Source: a bacterium
GTDB lineage: Bacteria > Babelota > Babeliae > Babelales > Vermiphilaceae
DNA: 15,839 nt
Direction of reading: 5' to 3'
NCBI GenBank assembly: GCA_030672115.1
Contig: DAOVGZ010000015.1
Span: 1 to 15,839 of the forward strand
A program made the translations under genes and the position numbers. The notes beneath the pieces are model-generated. The model did no database searches. It saw only the letters and a list, made by a program, of their open reading frames with translations, and was not told the origin of the DNA. This document shows positions 1 to 8,250 of the stretch, piece by piece (position 1 is the stretch's first letter; the number at the start of each line of letters is the position of its first letter).

Positions 1-1854
1 ATCCAAACTCGATTCGAATGAAAATTCTTGAATATTAAATGTATTACCTACAAAGCTTGCAAGAAGATTCCAAAACCGGTTATAAGCGCCAGAAACCATA
101 TCACAAAGACTTAACTTACTTTGTTGTATTTTAAGCATTTTCTTCTTTGCCATTTTGCGCGCTGTTTTACTTAAAATTGCTTGTAAATCTGTCAAAGCAT
201 TTTGATACATGTACCCTTTAACATAAAAATCAAAAGGAACATTTTGTGTGTTCATTTTTGAACTAAACAAAAGACCAAAATCAAATAAATCAAATAATTT
301 TTGTTCAAGATTAAATGAAAAATTATTCTTATTTACATTAATTACTACATCACTAGAAATTCCACCAAGAATGTCAACTTCCACTTGACCAGACATATAA
401 CAGTATTGATTTTCCAAACCAAGCTCAGCGTCTAAAATAAGACCATCATCAGGCGTATCCATTATTCTATCGTAACCTGCACCAGTAATTTTAAGTGGTC
501 CAAATTGCAATGCTTCAAGATAGCCAATAATTTTCATACCAGATCCTTGCATATCAATGAAAATCTGAGCATCTGAACCAAAAAGTTGTGCTACTCCATC
601 AATGATAAGTCCTTTTGTATATTCAACACCACCCATGGTTACATCTTTTGGCGAAAAAAAGAAATGTACATCACCAAGAACAAAATTAGGAATAACACCT
701 TCTACTTTTTGCTCAAAGTCTTGTACATTTTCTGAGATATAAGGAGTTTCTTCAATAACATCTCCAACAAAACAAACACAATCAGAAAGAGTTAAATCTC
801 CATCAAGCTTACCTTCAAAAGCTAAGTCTCCCAGATCAGTTAAACCAGGAACCCCCACTTTCCCAACCATTTCTACTTTTTTTCCTACAATGTCTAAATC
901 AAAGCCTATGGTAAAATCAGTTAGTGGAATTAGACCTAACATTGCCGTTAAAGAATTATTATCAACCGTTCCACCAATAAACCAATTACCTGCATTCACT
1001 CCATAGATACCAATAAGATTTTTTATAGTTCCATCCATTGAACCATATAAACTAACTAAACTTGGGCCAAAACCAATTTTCGTTTTAAACTCAATAGAAT
1101 CTTGCCCTTTCCAGCCAACCAATAATCTTGCACCAATTTCACACAACGAATCTTTTGATTCTTCACCAACTAAAATTGAAAAACCTAAATCAGAAGCATT
1201 TATTCCTCCCATAAAGCTCAATGATCCAGGAAGTTGAGCAGTAAATGACGAACCAGCAACATCCGGTTTTATAAGACCTGAAATAGAAATATGTTCAAAA
1301 ACATTCCCCAAAAGTAATGAGGCATAATACAAAGGACCAGAGAGGGAAAGGTTTCCAAAAAGATTTGCCCCTTTTTTGACAGTAATACCAAGACTTTCAT
1401 CTTGATATTGATAATTAGAAACAAAAAGCTTCATATTTTTAAAAACAAACATATCAAGCTTGCCAAGATCAGGTAAAAAGTTTGAAAGTTTCCAGCCATC
1501 TGGCAAAGAAAAAGAAAGAACAATATCAACATCTTGATCTTGAGACGGAGCAAAAGAAATTAAAACTGGAACTTCTGTCCATCCAATTTTCGACATTGCT
1601 TCAAAATGTATTTCTTCTTCATCAAATACAAACTTTGAACTATCAACTACTATTAAATCTAAAAGTTCATATATTCTGTCTGGAACTTCAAGATTTGTTA
1701 TACCAGGTAGTTGCAATGCTGTTAAATTTTTATTTTGTTCGATATAAGATAGAAATTGTGTAGCAAAATCAGTACTTTTAGTTTTTGCAAAACAACCATG
1801 TGAACACAAAAATAAAATAAACAAAATAAAATAAATTTTTCTAAAAAATTTCAT
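1..1854 (-). CDS. Large secreted beta-rich protein, paralogue A (partial, C-terminus outside window)
   Basis: An open frame of exactly 618 codons runs from ATG at 1854 to the left edge with no stop. The start is supported by an AAGGA element 7 bases upstream. Residues 1-23 look like a signal peptide (two basic residues, then a Phe/Leu/Ile-rich core, ending near CFA), so the protein is probably exported. The rest is alternating short hydrophobic strands with Gly turns, as in an all-beta protein. Residues 117-121 (LPDGW) followed by LSNFLP match blocks in the genes at 2022 and 11018. Residues 452-480 (FGPLKITGAGYD, then DDG and ELGL) match residues 514-542 of the 2022 gene. Residues 553-600 are helical, and 601-612 match the C-terminal block of both paralogues, so only about 50 residues should be missing. 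I do not recognise a named family. It may be a surface or envelope protein, but the function is unknown. Confidence 0.85.
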   Translation of the reverse strand, partial: MKFFRKIYFILFILFLCSHGCFAKTKSTDFATQFLSYIEQNKNLTALQLPGITNLEVPDRIYELLDLIVVDSSKFVFDEEEIHFEAMSKIGWTEVPVLISFAPSQDQDVDIVLSFSLPDGWKLSNFLPDLGKLDMFVFKNMKLFVSNYQYQDESLGITVKKGANLFGNLSLSGPLYYASLLLGNVFEHISISGLIKPDVAGSSFTAQLPGSLSFMGGINASDLGFSILVGEESKDSLCEIGARLLVGWKGQDSIEFKTKIGFGPSLVSLYGSMDGTIKNLIGIYGVNAGNWFIGGTVDNNSLTAMLGLIPLTDFTIGFDLDIVGKKVEMVGKVGVPGLTDLGDLAFEGKLDGDLTLSDCVCFVGDVIEETPYISENVQDFEQKVEGVIPNFVLGDVHFFFSPKDVTMGGVEYTKGLIIDGVAQLFGSDAQIFIDMQGSGMKIIGYLEALQFGPLKITGAGYDRIMDTPDDGLILDAELGLENQYCYMSGQVEVDILGGISSDVVINVNKNNFSFNLEQKLFDLFDFGLLFSSKMNTQNVPFDFYVKGYMYQNALTDLQAILSKTARKMAKKKMLKIQQSKLSLCDMVSGAYNRFWNLLASFVGNTFNIQEFSFESSLD

Positions 1855-1917
1855 ACTTTTTTCCTTATAAAATGAACAATATGGTCCAAAAAATATTTTT
1901 TTCATTACCAATAAAAA

Positions 1918-1947
1918 ATTGTACGGATATATAAAATCACAATGCAA
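1918..1947 (-). promoter_or_regulatory. Putative sigma70-type promoter for paralogue A
   Basis: On the minus strand, TTGCAT (1942-1947) is followed after 18 bases by TACAAT (1918-1923). It lies just past the terminator of the upstream gene and about 65 bases before the start codon at 1854. The match is good, but in DNA this AT-rich chance matches are common. Confidence 0.4.
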
Positions 1948-1960
1948 GAAAAAAGCAAAA

Positions 1961-2004
1961 AAAAGAGGCGAACAAACCTAAAAGATTTGCCCGCCTCTTT
2001 TTTT
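1961..2004 (-). terminator. Intrinsic terminator of the gene ending at 2022
   Basis: GAGGCG (1965-1970) pairs with CGCCTC (1992-1997). After a two-base mismatch on each side, CAAA (1973-1976) pairs with TTTG (1986-1989), closing a 9-base loop. Long A and T runs flank the hairpin, so it has a U-tract on both strands. It starts 24 bases after the stop codon at 2022, on the minus strand. Confidence 0.85.
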
Positions 2005-2021
2005 ATATTTCTTTTAATTAA

Positions 2022-4496
2022 TTATTTTTTTGGTCCAAATACCTGTACAAGACCATCAAGAATCTGTTTTGGGAACTGTTCTGGTTTTGTAAAATCAATT
2101 TGATACCCTTGCGCAAATGGTCGACCAAAAATTGTTCCTCCAACCATAACTTGTGACATTTTACCTTTTTTAATCAAATCTTTTAATGTTCCTTGAAGCT
2201 TCACTTCAGTAATATTCAAACCTTGTTTTACAATATTACCAGCAAAATTACTTAATTTTTGAGAAATTGTTAATGTATTTGCAGCAGCCTTAATTCCCTC
2301 TTGCGCTGCTAAACTTGCCAAACCAACACCTAATTTTGCAGCCTCGCCCATCACTGTTTTAAGTGTTACTTCTTTGTGTGCAATATGCCCAAGTCTTTCG
2401 GCCAACCAAATAGGTACAGATAAACATTTACCTACATCTCCAGCTTTACATTTTGCTTGAGCATCAGGAATCCATCTATCAAGTCTATCTATATGCCACT
2501 GGGTTTGTGCAACTTTACTATCTATCCAAGCCTGAATATCAGCGTCTGCTTTCTTTTGCCAATCGCTCACAGCTTTACTTGCTTTAATCATATCAAGTCT
2601 TGTTTGAGTCGAAAATTTATCAACTTCAGTAGTTAAAAGATTTCCAAGTATATTTAAGCCATTTTGATCTATATATCCATCAATTGCAAAAGAATCTAGT
2701 GAAGTTGGCTTTCCTTGCATAATTAATCGTGTATCGAATAATCCGCCTAACTTATGTTGAACATCAAATTTTAAACCTTTAGTAGGATGAATTCTTATTT
2801 TGGTATCTGATTTAATTCCAAGAGCTGGAATATCAACAAACCCATCTAATAAATAAAGCTGTCTACTTAAACTTAATTCAAATTCTCCAACGGGACCATC
2901 ATCTGCATTCCCACGCTGTAAATCTGCTCCAGCACCAGAAATAATAATCCACGGCTTCACTCCTGAAATATTAGGAATTAAAATTTTATTTAAAGCGATT
3001 TTGCTTTTTAGACCGGTATAAGTTACAAAACCATCAATAGAACCGCCTAAACCAAAAATATTTATTGAACCTTTTAATTTGACACCAAACGAATAACGTT
3101 TATCAAAAACTTCAGCTCCAAAAGGAACTAAATAAAATTCTGAGTCCCCTATTGAAAATGGCGGAACTGCCGCATAAAAAGATGGCTTTAATTTTTCAAG
3201 ATCCACACTAACAAGACCTTGTTTTGCTCCCATCTGAATAACAAAAAGAACAAGATCAACAAAATCTTTTTGTGTAAGAGGTCCTGTTTTTGAAATAATA
3301 GCTAACTGTTTTTTTACAAAATCAACACTTACTAATGATGAACTTTTAATAGGCCCAAAGTCCAAAACACCTCGAAGTGCAAATCCATAAATAAATGGCT
3401 TTACGACTGAAAGCGTCGCACTTAATGCTGCATTTCCAAAATTTATACCAGGAAGACCAAACATATCTTTAATAATACCATCCATCTGAAAACCAACTTC
3501 CATTCCAGGAGGAGTAGCTAAAAGCATTAAATCTGTAAACCCTTTAAATGGAATATAATTTGGTTGACCTGGAAGCTTTACTTCAAATCCACCCATAAAT
3601 TTAAGCGTTGGGATTCTTGCAGCACTTGATAAACCAAATCTTACTTCTGTTTGAGCAGTTCTTATATGAAGAATTGGCCATTTGCCAATTCCAAAATTAA
3701 CAGGAGGCATAAGATTAAATTTACCGGGAAGAACTCCTCGTGATTCAGTGCCACCAAGCGTTGGTGTTAAAACACCTCTATATTGTATTTTCGTCAAATC
3801 TATTCCAAAAAAGTTTGTAACATCTTTAAGAGGTCCACCAAGTCCAAACTTATGAATAATATTAGCCCCAAGATATAATTGCCCCCAGAAAGGATCTACA
3901 AATGACGTCGAAAGAATAAATCCAATATTTCCAAATTCAAACCAATCTATAACTTTTGCCAGATCATCTACAGAAAGTTTAAATTTTTTAAGTTGTTTCC
4001 TTAGATTTTCTGGAATCATTTTTTCTTCTGCTTGCTTTAAATCTGCTTTTAATTTCGGAAGTAATGTACTAAGCGTCCACTGACCAGGTAATCCTACTGA
4101 TAAACTCATACCATTTTTGCTACCATTTTTTCCTGGACCAACATAAAGACGAGCTGATACTTTTGTTCCAACTCCAAACACCAGAGCTTCGCTCCAAACA
4201 AGCCTATAAGTATCTTCAGTAATTTCTAATTTTGGTGTCTGAAATACAATCCCATCTAAAAATTTTTCTACTTCTTTTGGTAAAAAAAGAGCCAAACCAG
4301 GAAGTCCTTCAATAATATTGCCTAAGGTTATTTTAAAAGTTCCTTTCTGAAGAGCCTCTTTTGAGTTATTAATAAGTTCTTTTACAAAACTATAAGCTGA
4401 CTTAAAATCTTCTTGAGGCCCAGCTTTAATTAAAAAATGAGATGAAAAAGCAAAAGAAAAAACAAAAAACATTAATAATTTTTTATGCACTTTCAT
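2022..4496 (-). CDS. Large secreted beta-rich protein, paralogue B (824 residues)
   Basis: A complete gene of 824 codons. The ATG at 4496 follows a strong AGGAGG site 5 bases upstream. Residues 1-25 form a signal peptide (KKLLMFFVFSFAF core, cleavage near IKA). Residues 26-620 are mostly Gly-rich predicted strands. They include LPGQW (136-140), SINIFGL (477-483) and a GAG turn at 521-523 followed by DDG (532-534) and ELSL. Residues 625-750 form a helical, Trp- and Gln-rich insert with two Cys (683 and 691), then VTLKTVM (710-716). Residues 750-824 form a C-terminal domain beginning near FAGNIVKQGLNITEV. The SINIFGL, VTLK and C-terminal blocks occur at nearly the same positions in the gene at 11018. 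I see no enzyme motif and do not recognise the family. An extracellular, periplasmic or outer-surface structural or lipid-contacting role is possible, but this is only inferred from the strand pattern. Confidence 0.9.
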   Translation of the reverse strand: MKVHKKLLMFFVFSFAFSSHFLIKAGPQEDFKSAYSFVKELINNSKEALQKGTFKITLGNIIEGLPGLALFLPKEVEKFLDGIVFQTPKLEITEDTYRLVWSEALVFGVGTKVSARLYVGPGKNGSKNGMSLSVGLPGQWTLSTLLPKLKADLKQAEEKMIPENLRKQLKKFKLSVDDLAKVIDWFEFGNIGFILSTSFVDPFWGQLYLGANIIHKFGLGGPLKDVTNFFGIDLTKIQYRGVLTPTLGGTESRGVLPGKFNLMPPVNFGIGKWPILHIRTAQTEVRFGLSSAARIPTLKFMGGFEVKLPGQPNYIPFKGFTDLMLLATPPGMEVGFQMDGIIKDMFGLPGINFGNAALSATLSVVKPFIYGFALRGVLDFGPIKSSSLVSVDFVKKQLAIISKTGPLTQKDFVDLVLFVIQMGAKQGLVSVDLEKLKPSFYAAVPPFSIGDSEFYLVPFGAEVFDKRYSFGVKLKGSINIFGLGGSIDGFVTYTGLKSKIALNKILIPNISGVKPWIIISGAGADLQRGNADDGPVGEFELSLSRQLYLLDGFVDIPALGIKSDTKIRIHPTKGLKFDVQHKLGGLFDTRLIMQGKPTSLDSFAIDGYIDQNGLNILGNLLTTEVDKFSTQTRLDMIKASKAVSDWQKKADADIQAWIDSKVAQTQWHIDRLDRWIPDAQAKCKAGDVGKCLSVPIWLAERLGHIAHKEVTLKTVMGEAAKLGVGLASLAAQEGIKAAANTLTISQKLSNFAGNIVKQGLNITEVKLQGTLKDLIKKGKMSQVMVGGTIFGRPFAQGYQIDFTKPEQFPKQILDGLVQVFGPKK

Positions 4497-4530
4497 AAAG
4501 TCCTCCTAAAAACCACCCTAATCTATACCC

Positions 4531-4556
4531 ATATACCGCAATCGATTGTGGTATAT
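4531..4556. promoter_or_regulatory. 26-base palindrome, possible operator or leader hairpin
   Basis: Arms ATATACC and GGTATAT enclose CAATCGATTG. The whole 26 bases are self-complementary except for one G/T pair, and there is no loop. It lies about 35 bases before the start at 4496 and 47 bases after the stop of the muramidase gene. There is no T-tract after it on the minus strand, so it is not a standard terminator. A weak promoter candidate, TTGCAT (4592-4597) and CATATT (4570-4575) with 16 bases between, would place it in the 5' leader of paralogue B. A two-fold symmetric protein binding site fits the shape best. Confidence 0.4.
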
Positions 4557-4602
4557 TATTTCTTTTGAGAATATGCTTTTACAACTCAAAAATGCAATGA
4601 TT

Positions 4603-5931
4603 TCAAGAAAGGTTCACAACTTTAGGAAATGGTTGATATAAAAAACAACGAGCATCTGAAACAGTATTATAAAAATCATGAAGCCCTTTATTTATATAAT
4701 CTGTAAAAACAGTTTTTGATATAGAATCTTGGAAAAAGGCACGTAATTTTTTTGAACCTGCAGCTTTATCAAAATGATTTGAATATGTTAGTGTTACTCC
4801 CGTTTTTTTAAAAAAATCAACAATAGTGAGTAAAGTTTCAAACGCACTAAAACTATTTATATTGTTAACGTGCAGCCGCAATCCACTGCAATATATTTTT
4901 TTACGATTACTATAATAACGATAAAAACTGTTACCAACTCCCTGTTTTTTTAAAACAAGATGTAACTCATGCCATTTCTTTTTTGAAAACTTAATAGTTT
5001 CTGGCAATAAAAGACATTGAAATGCTTTATCTGTTCCAACACCAATATCAAATGGCCTAATTTCACCTAAAAGCCCCAAAAAACTGTAACCATAGCATGA
5101 ATTCATACTTGTTATATTTGGAGATAAGTGAGCAAGTAATCCTTGTGCTGCATAACTATAACGATTGTACTGTGTCATAGGAACAACATGTAATTGAGCC
5201 GGTTTTTTTAAAATCTTTTTGTTAAAATAAAGAGCGAGCTCCCCAATAGTCATACCATACCGTAAAGGAATAGGAGCATAAGATATTGCAGATTTTAACT
5301 CTGGAGAAACGAGCGTCCCTTCCATATATGGCCCCAGCAAATTGGGTCGATCAAAAATAACTGCTACTTTCTTATAAGCCGAAGCAGCTTCCAACATTTC
5401 AAACATTGTTGTAATAAATGTATAATGCCGCATACCAGAATCTTGCATATCAAAAAAAAGAACATCTATATCTTTCAATTGCGATTCATCAAAACGCTTG
5501 GGACTTCCATTTCCGTACATACTGATAATGTTGATATTACTTTTTGCATCCCTACCATCTTGAATATCACGCATCATAGAAATGTTTCCATCCATACCAT
5601 GCTCTGGCGCAAATAAAGAAACAACATTGATCCCTTTTTTCAAAAGAACATCAAGAGTTCTTGTTCCAGACTGATTTCTTCCCGATTGATTAGTGACTAA
5701 GCCAGCCTTAAAAGAAAGATTCTTTTTAGGCGTTAATGTTTTTAAAAAATCATCAGTGAGATTTTCCAACCCTAAACGAAAAGATATACTTTGATGTGGA
5801 GCGAGACCTGCAGATGAAGAATTAATTTTTACTAAAAAAACCTTCGGTAAAAACAAAGCAATAAGAAGAACACAACATATACGTGCTATTGAAAGCACAT
5901 AGTCCCATACACACTTGATACCCCCCAACAT
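4603..5931 (-). CDS. namZ: NamZ-like exo-beta-N-acetylmuramidase (DUF1343)
   Basis: This family releases terminal N-acetylmuramic acid from the non-reducing ends of peptidoglycan fragments, in cell-wall turnover and recovery. Counting residues from the longest possible start (5961), the family blocks appear in order: GLVTNQSGR (87-95), LFAPEHG (116-122) with the conserved Glu-His, DVLFFDMQDSGMRHYTF (166-182), FDRPNLLG (203-210), GMTIGELALYFN (236-247), SPN (280-282) and E..PFDIGVGT (300-310). A hydrophobic stretch at 28-44 suggests a signal peptide or membrane anchor, so it acts outside the cytoplasm. I chose ATG 5931 (442 residues) because an AAAGGAG site lies 6 bases upstream; an in-frame ATG at 5961 has no good site. 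It has its own promoter candidate and sits between hppA and a large secreted protein gene. Family assignment is firm; the substrate is inferred from the family. Confidence 0.9.
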   Translation of the reverse strand: MLGGIKCVWDYVLSIARICCVLLIALFLPKVFLVKINSSSAGLAPHQSISFRLGLENLTDDFLKTLTPKKNLSFKAGLVTNQSGRNQSGTRTLDVLLKKGINVVSLFAPEHGMDGNISMMRDIQDGRDAKSNINIISMYGNGSPKRFDESQLKDIDVLFFDMQDSGMRHYTFITTMFEMLEAASAYKKVAVIFDRPNLLGPYMEGTLVSPELKSAISYAPIPLRYGMTIGELALYFNKKILKKPAQLHVVPMTQYNRYSYAAQGLLAHLSPNITSMNSCYGYSFLGLLGEIRPFDIGVGTDKAFQCLLLPETIKFSKKKWHELHLVLKKQGVGNSFYRYYSNRKKIYCSGLRLHVNNINSFSAFETLLTIVDFFKKTGVTLTYSNHFDKAAGSKKLRAFFQDSISKTVFTDYINKGLHDFYNTVSDARCFLYQPFPKVVNLS

Positions 5932-5961
5932 AGCATTCTCCTTTTTAATGCCCCCCAGCAT
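5917..5961 (-). repeat. Near-duplicate of the muramidase start region
   Basis: On the minus strand, ATGCTGGGGGGCATTAA and, 30 bases further on, ATGTTGGGGGGTATCAA both encode MLGGIK in the same frame. The copies differ at three of 17 positions. The AAAGGAG site for the second ATG lies between them. The six-G runs stand out in such AT-rich DNA. It may be a local duplication of the translation start, leaving two competing starts. Confidence 0.7.
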
Positions 5962-6076
5962 CTCACTTCATTCCTATTTTTAAAGTAACAGTCATCAAAA
6001 ATCGATAGCAAGAAGTTTCTAAAAAAAATTAAATTAATAAATCAAAAAGGGTATTACTTCAATCAAAAAATCTCCT

Positions 6077-6106
6077 ACTATACTTTAACATGCAAAAATT
6101 TGGCAA
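6077..6106 (-). promoter_or_regulatory. Putative sigma70-type promoter of the muramidase gene
   Basis: On the minus strand, TTGCCA (6101-6106) and TATAGT (6077-6082) are separated by 18 bases. They lie directly after the hppA terminator hairpin. This implies the muramidase is transcribed on its own, with a leader of about 140 bases before ATG 5931. Confidence 0.45.
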
Positions 6107-6150
6107 AAAAAGGGCGGCTCCAGTCACAATGACTGGAGCCGCCCTTTTTT
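6105..6150 (-). terminator. Strong intrinsic terminator of hppA
   Basis: A perfect 14-base-pair GC-rich stem (6112-6125 with 6131-6144) encloses the loop ACAAT. A-runs and T-runs on either side supply a U-tract on both strands. It begins 22 bases after the hppA stop at 6166. Confidence 0.95.
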
Positions 6151-6165
6151 ATTCTATAAAAGCTT

Positions 6166-8148
6166 TTACAATAAAACCAATAACAATGAAACTGATGACA
6201 TAAGTTTAATTAAAATATTAAGAGCTGGACCAGATGTATCTTTAAAAGGATCACCAACTGTATCACCAATAACTGCTGCTTTGTGCGCATCAGAACCTTT
6301 ACCACCAAACTTACCTGCTTCAATGATTTTCTTAGCGTTATCCCAAGCACCACCACCATTGGCCATCATAAGAGCCATCAATACACCAACAACAGTTGCT
6401 CCTACTAAAAATCCACCAAGAGCTGCTTTACCGAGTGAAAAACGAATTACTACCGGGAAAGCAACAGTCAAAATACCAGGAAGAATCATTTGCTGTAATG
6501 ATGCTTGCGTACTAATAGCAACACATTTTTCATAATCAGGATCAGCTGTACCTTCCATCAGACCTTTTATTGTTTTAAATTGTCGACGAACTTCCATTAC
6601 CATTTTTAATGCCGCGTCACCAACAGAACGCATAGTCAAAGCAGAAATTAAAAATGGAACAGTACCACCAACAAAAACACCTGCTAAAATAAATGGATCT
6701 AAAATATTTAAAACATTTAAACCTGCTTCTTGTGCATAAGCAGAAAACAAAGCAATCGCTGCAAGCAACGCAGAACCGATTGCAAAACCTTTACCCATTG
6801 CAGCAGTTGAGTTACCAAGAGAATCTAATTTATCAGTAATTTTACGAACAGATTTATCAAGCCCTGCCATTTCTGCAATACCACCAGCATTATCTGCAAT
6901 AGGACCATAAGCATCAATAGTCATAGTAATACCAACGGTTGCCAACATAGAAACAGCAGCTAATGAAACACCAAACAATCCACCGCCAAATTGAAATGCA
7001 CCAAGAACAACAGAAGCTAAAACAATAACAGGAACAACTGCTGACTCCATACCCAAAGATAAACCATAAATTAAGTTTGTTGCTGCACCAGATTGTGAAC
7101 TTTCAGCAAGACGAAAAACAGGACTTCCACCAGTGTAATAATCAGTAATTTTTCCAATTACTATTCCAGATACACAACCTAAAACAATAGAAACGAAAAG
7201 TTTTAAATCTAAATTCATATATTTAAGATATAAAAATGCTTGTCCCAAAAGAAGAACAACTGCAACATATGTTGCGTTATGAAGCATTTTTTCAGGCTTT
7301 AATTTTATAGCAAGATTAGAAAGCAAACCGGTTAAAGAACCAATAAGTCCAAATGCTGCAAGCACTAATGGTAATGTCAAATATACAAGGCTATCAGCAC
7401 CGTATTGATTCGTTGCTAAAATAATAGAAGAAACCATAGCTCCAACATAAGACTCATAAATATCAGCACCCATTCCAGCAGTATCACCAACACAGTCACC
7501 TACGTTATCTGCAATAACAGCTGGATTTCTTGGATCATCTTCTGGAATACCAATTTCAACTTTTCCTACAAGATCTGCCCCAACATCTGCTGATTTGGTA
7601 TAAATACCACCACCAACACGAGCAAAAAAAGCAACCAAACTTGCACCTAAACTAAAACTGATTAATAAACGAACAAAATCTGGAGATCCATAAAAAAGAT
7701 AAAAAATAGTACCAAGACCTAAAAGACCAAATGATGCAACGGCAAAACCCATAACTCCGCCACCAAAAAAGGAAACCATAAAAGCAGCATGCTCACCTTT
7801 TTCTTTTGCCGCCATGGTTGTTCTAACATTAGCAACTACTGCTGCGCGCATCCCAATAAATCCTGTCAATGTAGACAAAAGAGCGCCACAAGCAAATAAT
7901 AAAGCTGCCAAAGGACTCATTGCATAGCCCAAAAAGGCAGCGATTAAAACTACAAAAATAGCGATAATTTTATATTCTTCACGTAAAAATGTCATTGCAC
8001 CTTGAGCAATAGCATCTGCAATCTTAGAAGCTTTGGCGTTTGTTACCTTTAAACTATTAATGTTTTTAAACAAAAAGAAAACAACAGAAATTCCAAGGAG
8101 AGATGCTCCTATAAATCCAGCAAAATATTGGCCTAAACTAAGTACCAT
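6166..8148 (-). CDS. hppA: Membrane-bound ion-translocating pyrophosphatase, K+-dependent type
   Basis: HppA hydrolyses pyrophosphate to two phosphates and uses the energy to pump H+ or Na+ across the membrane. The protein has 660 residues, normal for bacterial members, and many hydrophobic segments along its length. The signature sites are intact: GGGIYTKSADVGADLVGKVE (179-198), PEDDPRNPAVIADNVGDCVGD (202-222), YGPIADNAGG (414-423) and GDTVGDPFKDTSGPALN (628-644), with Asp residues for Mg-PPi binding. GNSTAAMGKG (445-454) has Ala where K+-independent enzymes have Lys, so it should need K+. Glu232 in DIYESYV sits where Na+-pumping and many bacterial enzymes have their Glu, so Na+ pumping is possible; the ion cannot be settled from sequence alone. 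The start at ATG 8148 has GGAGG 4 bases upstream. It probably helps energise the membrane from PPi, perhaps made by biosynthesis or taken from a host (inference). Confidence 0.97.
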   Translation of the reverse strand: MVLSLGQYFAGFIGASLLGISVVFFLFKNINSLKVTNAKASKIADAIAQGAMTFLREEYKIIAIFVVLIAAFLGYAMSPLAALLFACGALLSTLTGFIGMRAAVVANVRTTMAAKEKGEHAAFMVSFFGGGVMGFAVASFGLLGLGTIFYLFYGSPDFVRLLISFSLGASLVAFFARVGGGIYTKSADVGADLVGKVEIGIPEDDPRNPAVIADNVGDCVGDTAGMGADIYESYVGAMVSSIILATNQYGADSLVYLTLPLVLAAFGLIGSLTGLLSNLAIKLKPEKMLHNATYVAVVLLLGQAFLYLKYMNLDLKLFVSIVLGCVSGIVIGKITDYYTGGSPVFRLAESSQSGAATNLIYGLSLGMESAVVPVIVLASVVLGAFQFGGGLFGVSLAAVSMLATVGITMTIDAYGPIADNAGGIAEMAGLDKSVRKITDKLDSLGNSTAAMGKGFAIGSALLAAIALFSAYAQEAGLNVLNILDPFILAGVFVGGTVPFLISALTMRSVGDAALKMVMEVRRQFKTIKGLMEGTADPDYEKCVAISTQASLQQMILPGILTVAFPVVIRFSLGKAALGGFLVGATVVGVLMALMMANGGGAWDNAKKIIEAGKFGGKGSDAHKAAVIGDTVGDPFKDTSGPALNILIKLMSSVSLLLVLL

Positions 8149-8197
8149 AGATCCTCCGAAAAAAGGTTATTAAACAATAAAATAAGACTATTTATTT

Positions 8198-8225
8198 ATG
8201 TTAACGAATCTACTTATTTTGTAAA
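8198..8225 (-). promoter_or_regulatory. Weak promoter candidate for hppA
   Basis: TTTACA (8220-8225) and TAACAT (8198-8203) are 16 bases apart on the minus strand, about 50 bases before the hppA start. No hairpin follows the upstream lipoprotein gene, only an eight-base T-run after its stop, so read-through from that gene into hppA is equally possible. Confidence 0.25.
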
Positions 8226-8250
8226 GATCAAAACATTTTACTAAAAAAAA

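Noticed and set aside
1482..1763. Plus-strand 93-codon open frame
   Set aside because: It lies entirely opposite paralogue A, whose frame is continuous with a signal peptide and conserved blocks; the translation is low-complexity and has no ribosome site.
4531..4556. Palindrome as terminator of the muramidase gene
   Set aside because: No T-tract follows on the minus strand (GGGTATAG does) and the stem has no loop, so intrinsic termination is unlikely.
5425..5616. Plus-strand 63-codon open frame
   Set aside because: Antisense to the conserved core of the muramidase, including its DMQDSGMRHYTF and APEHG blocks.
5962..6100. Possible small RNA or riboswitch in the long muramidase leader
   Set aside because: The leader is almost all A/T with no stable stems or conserved aptamer-like pattern that I can see.
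6281..6535. Plus-strand 84-codon open frame rich in Pro and Ala
   Set aside because: Antisense to the highly conserved C-terminal part of hppA; the composition is a mirror of its Gly/Ala codons.
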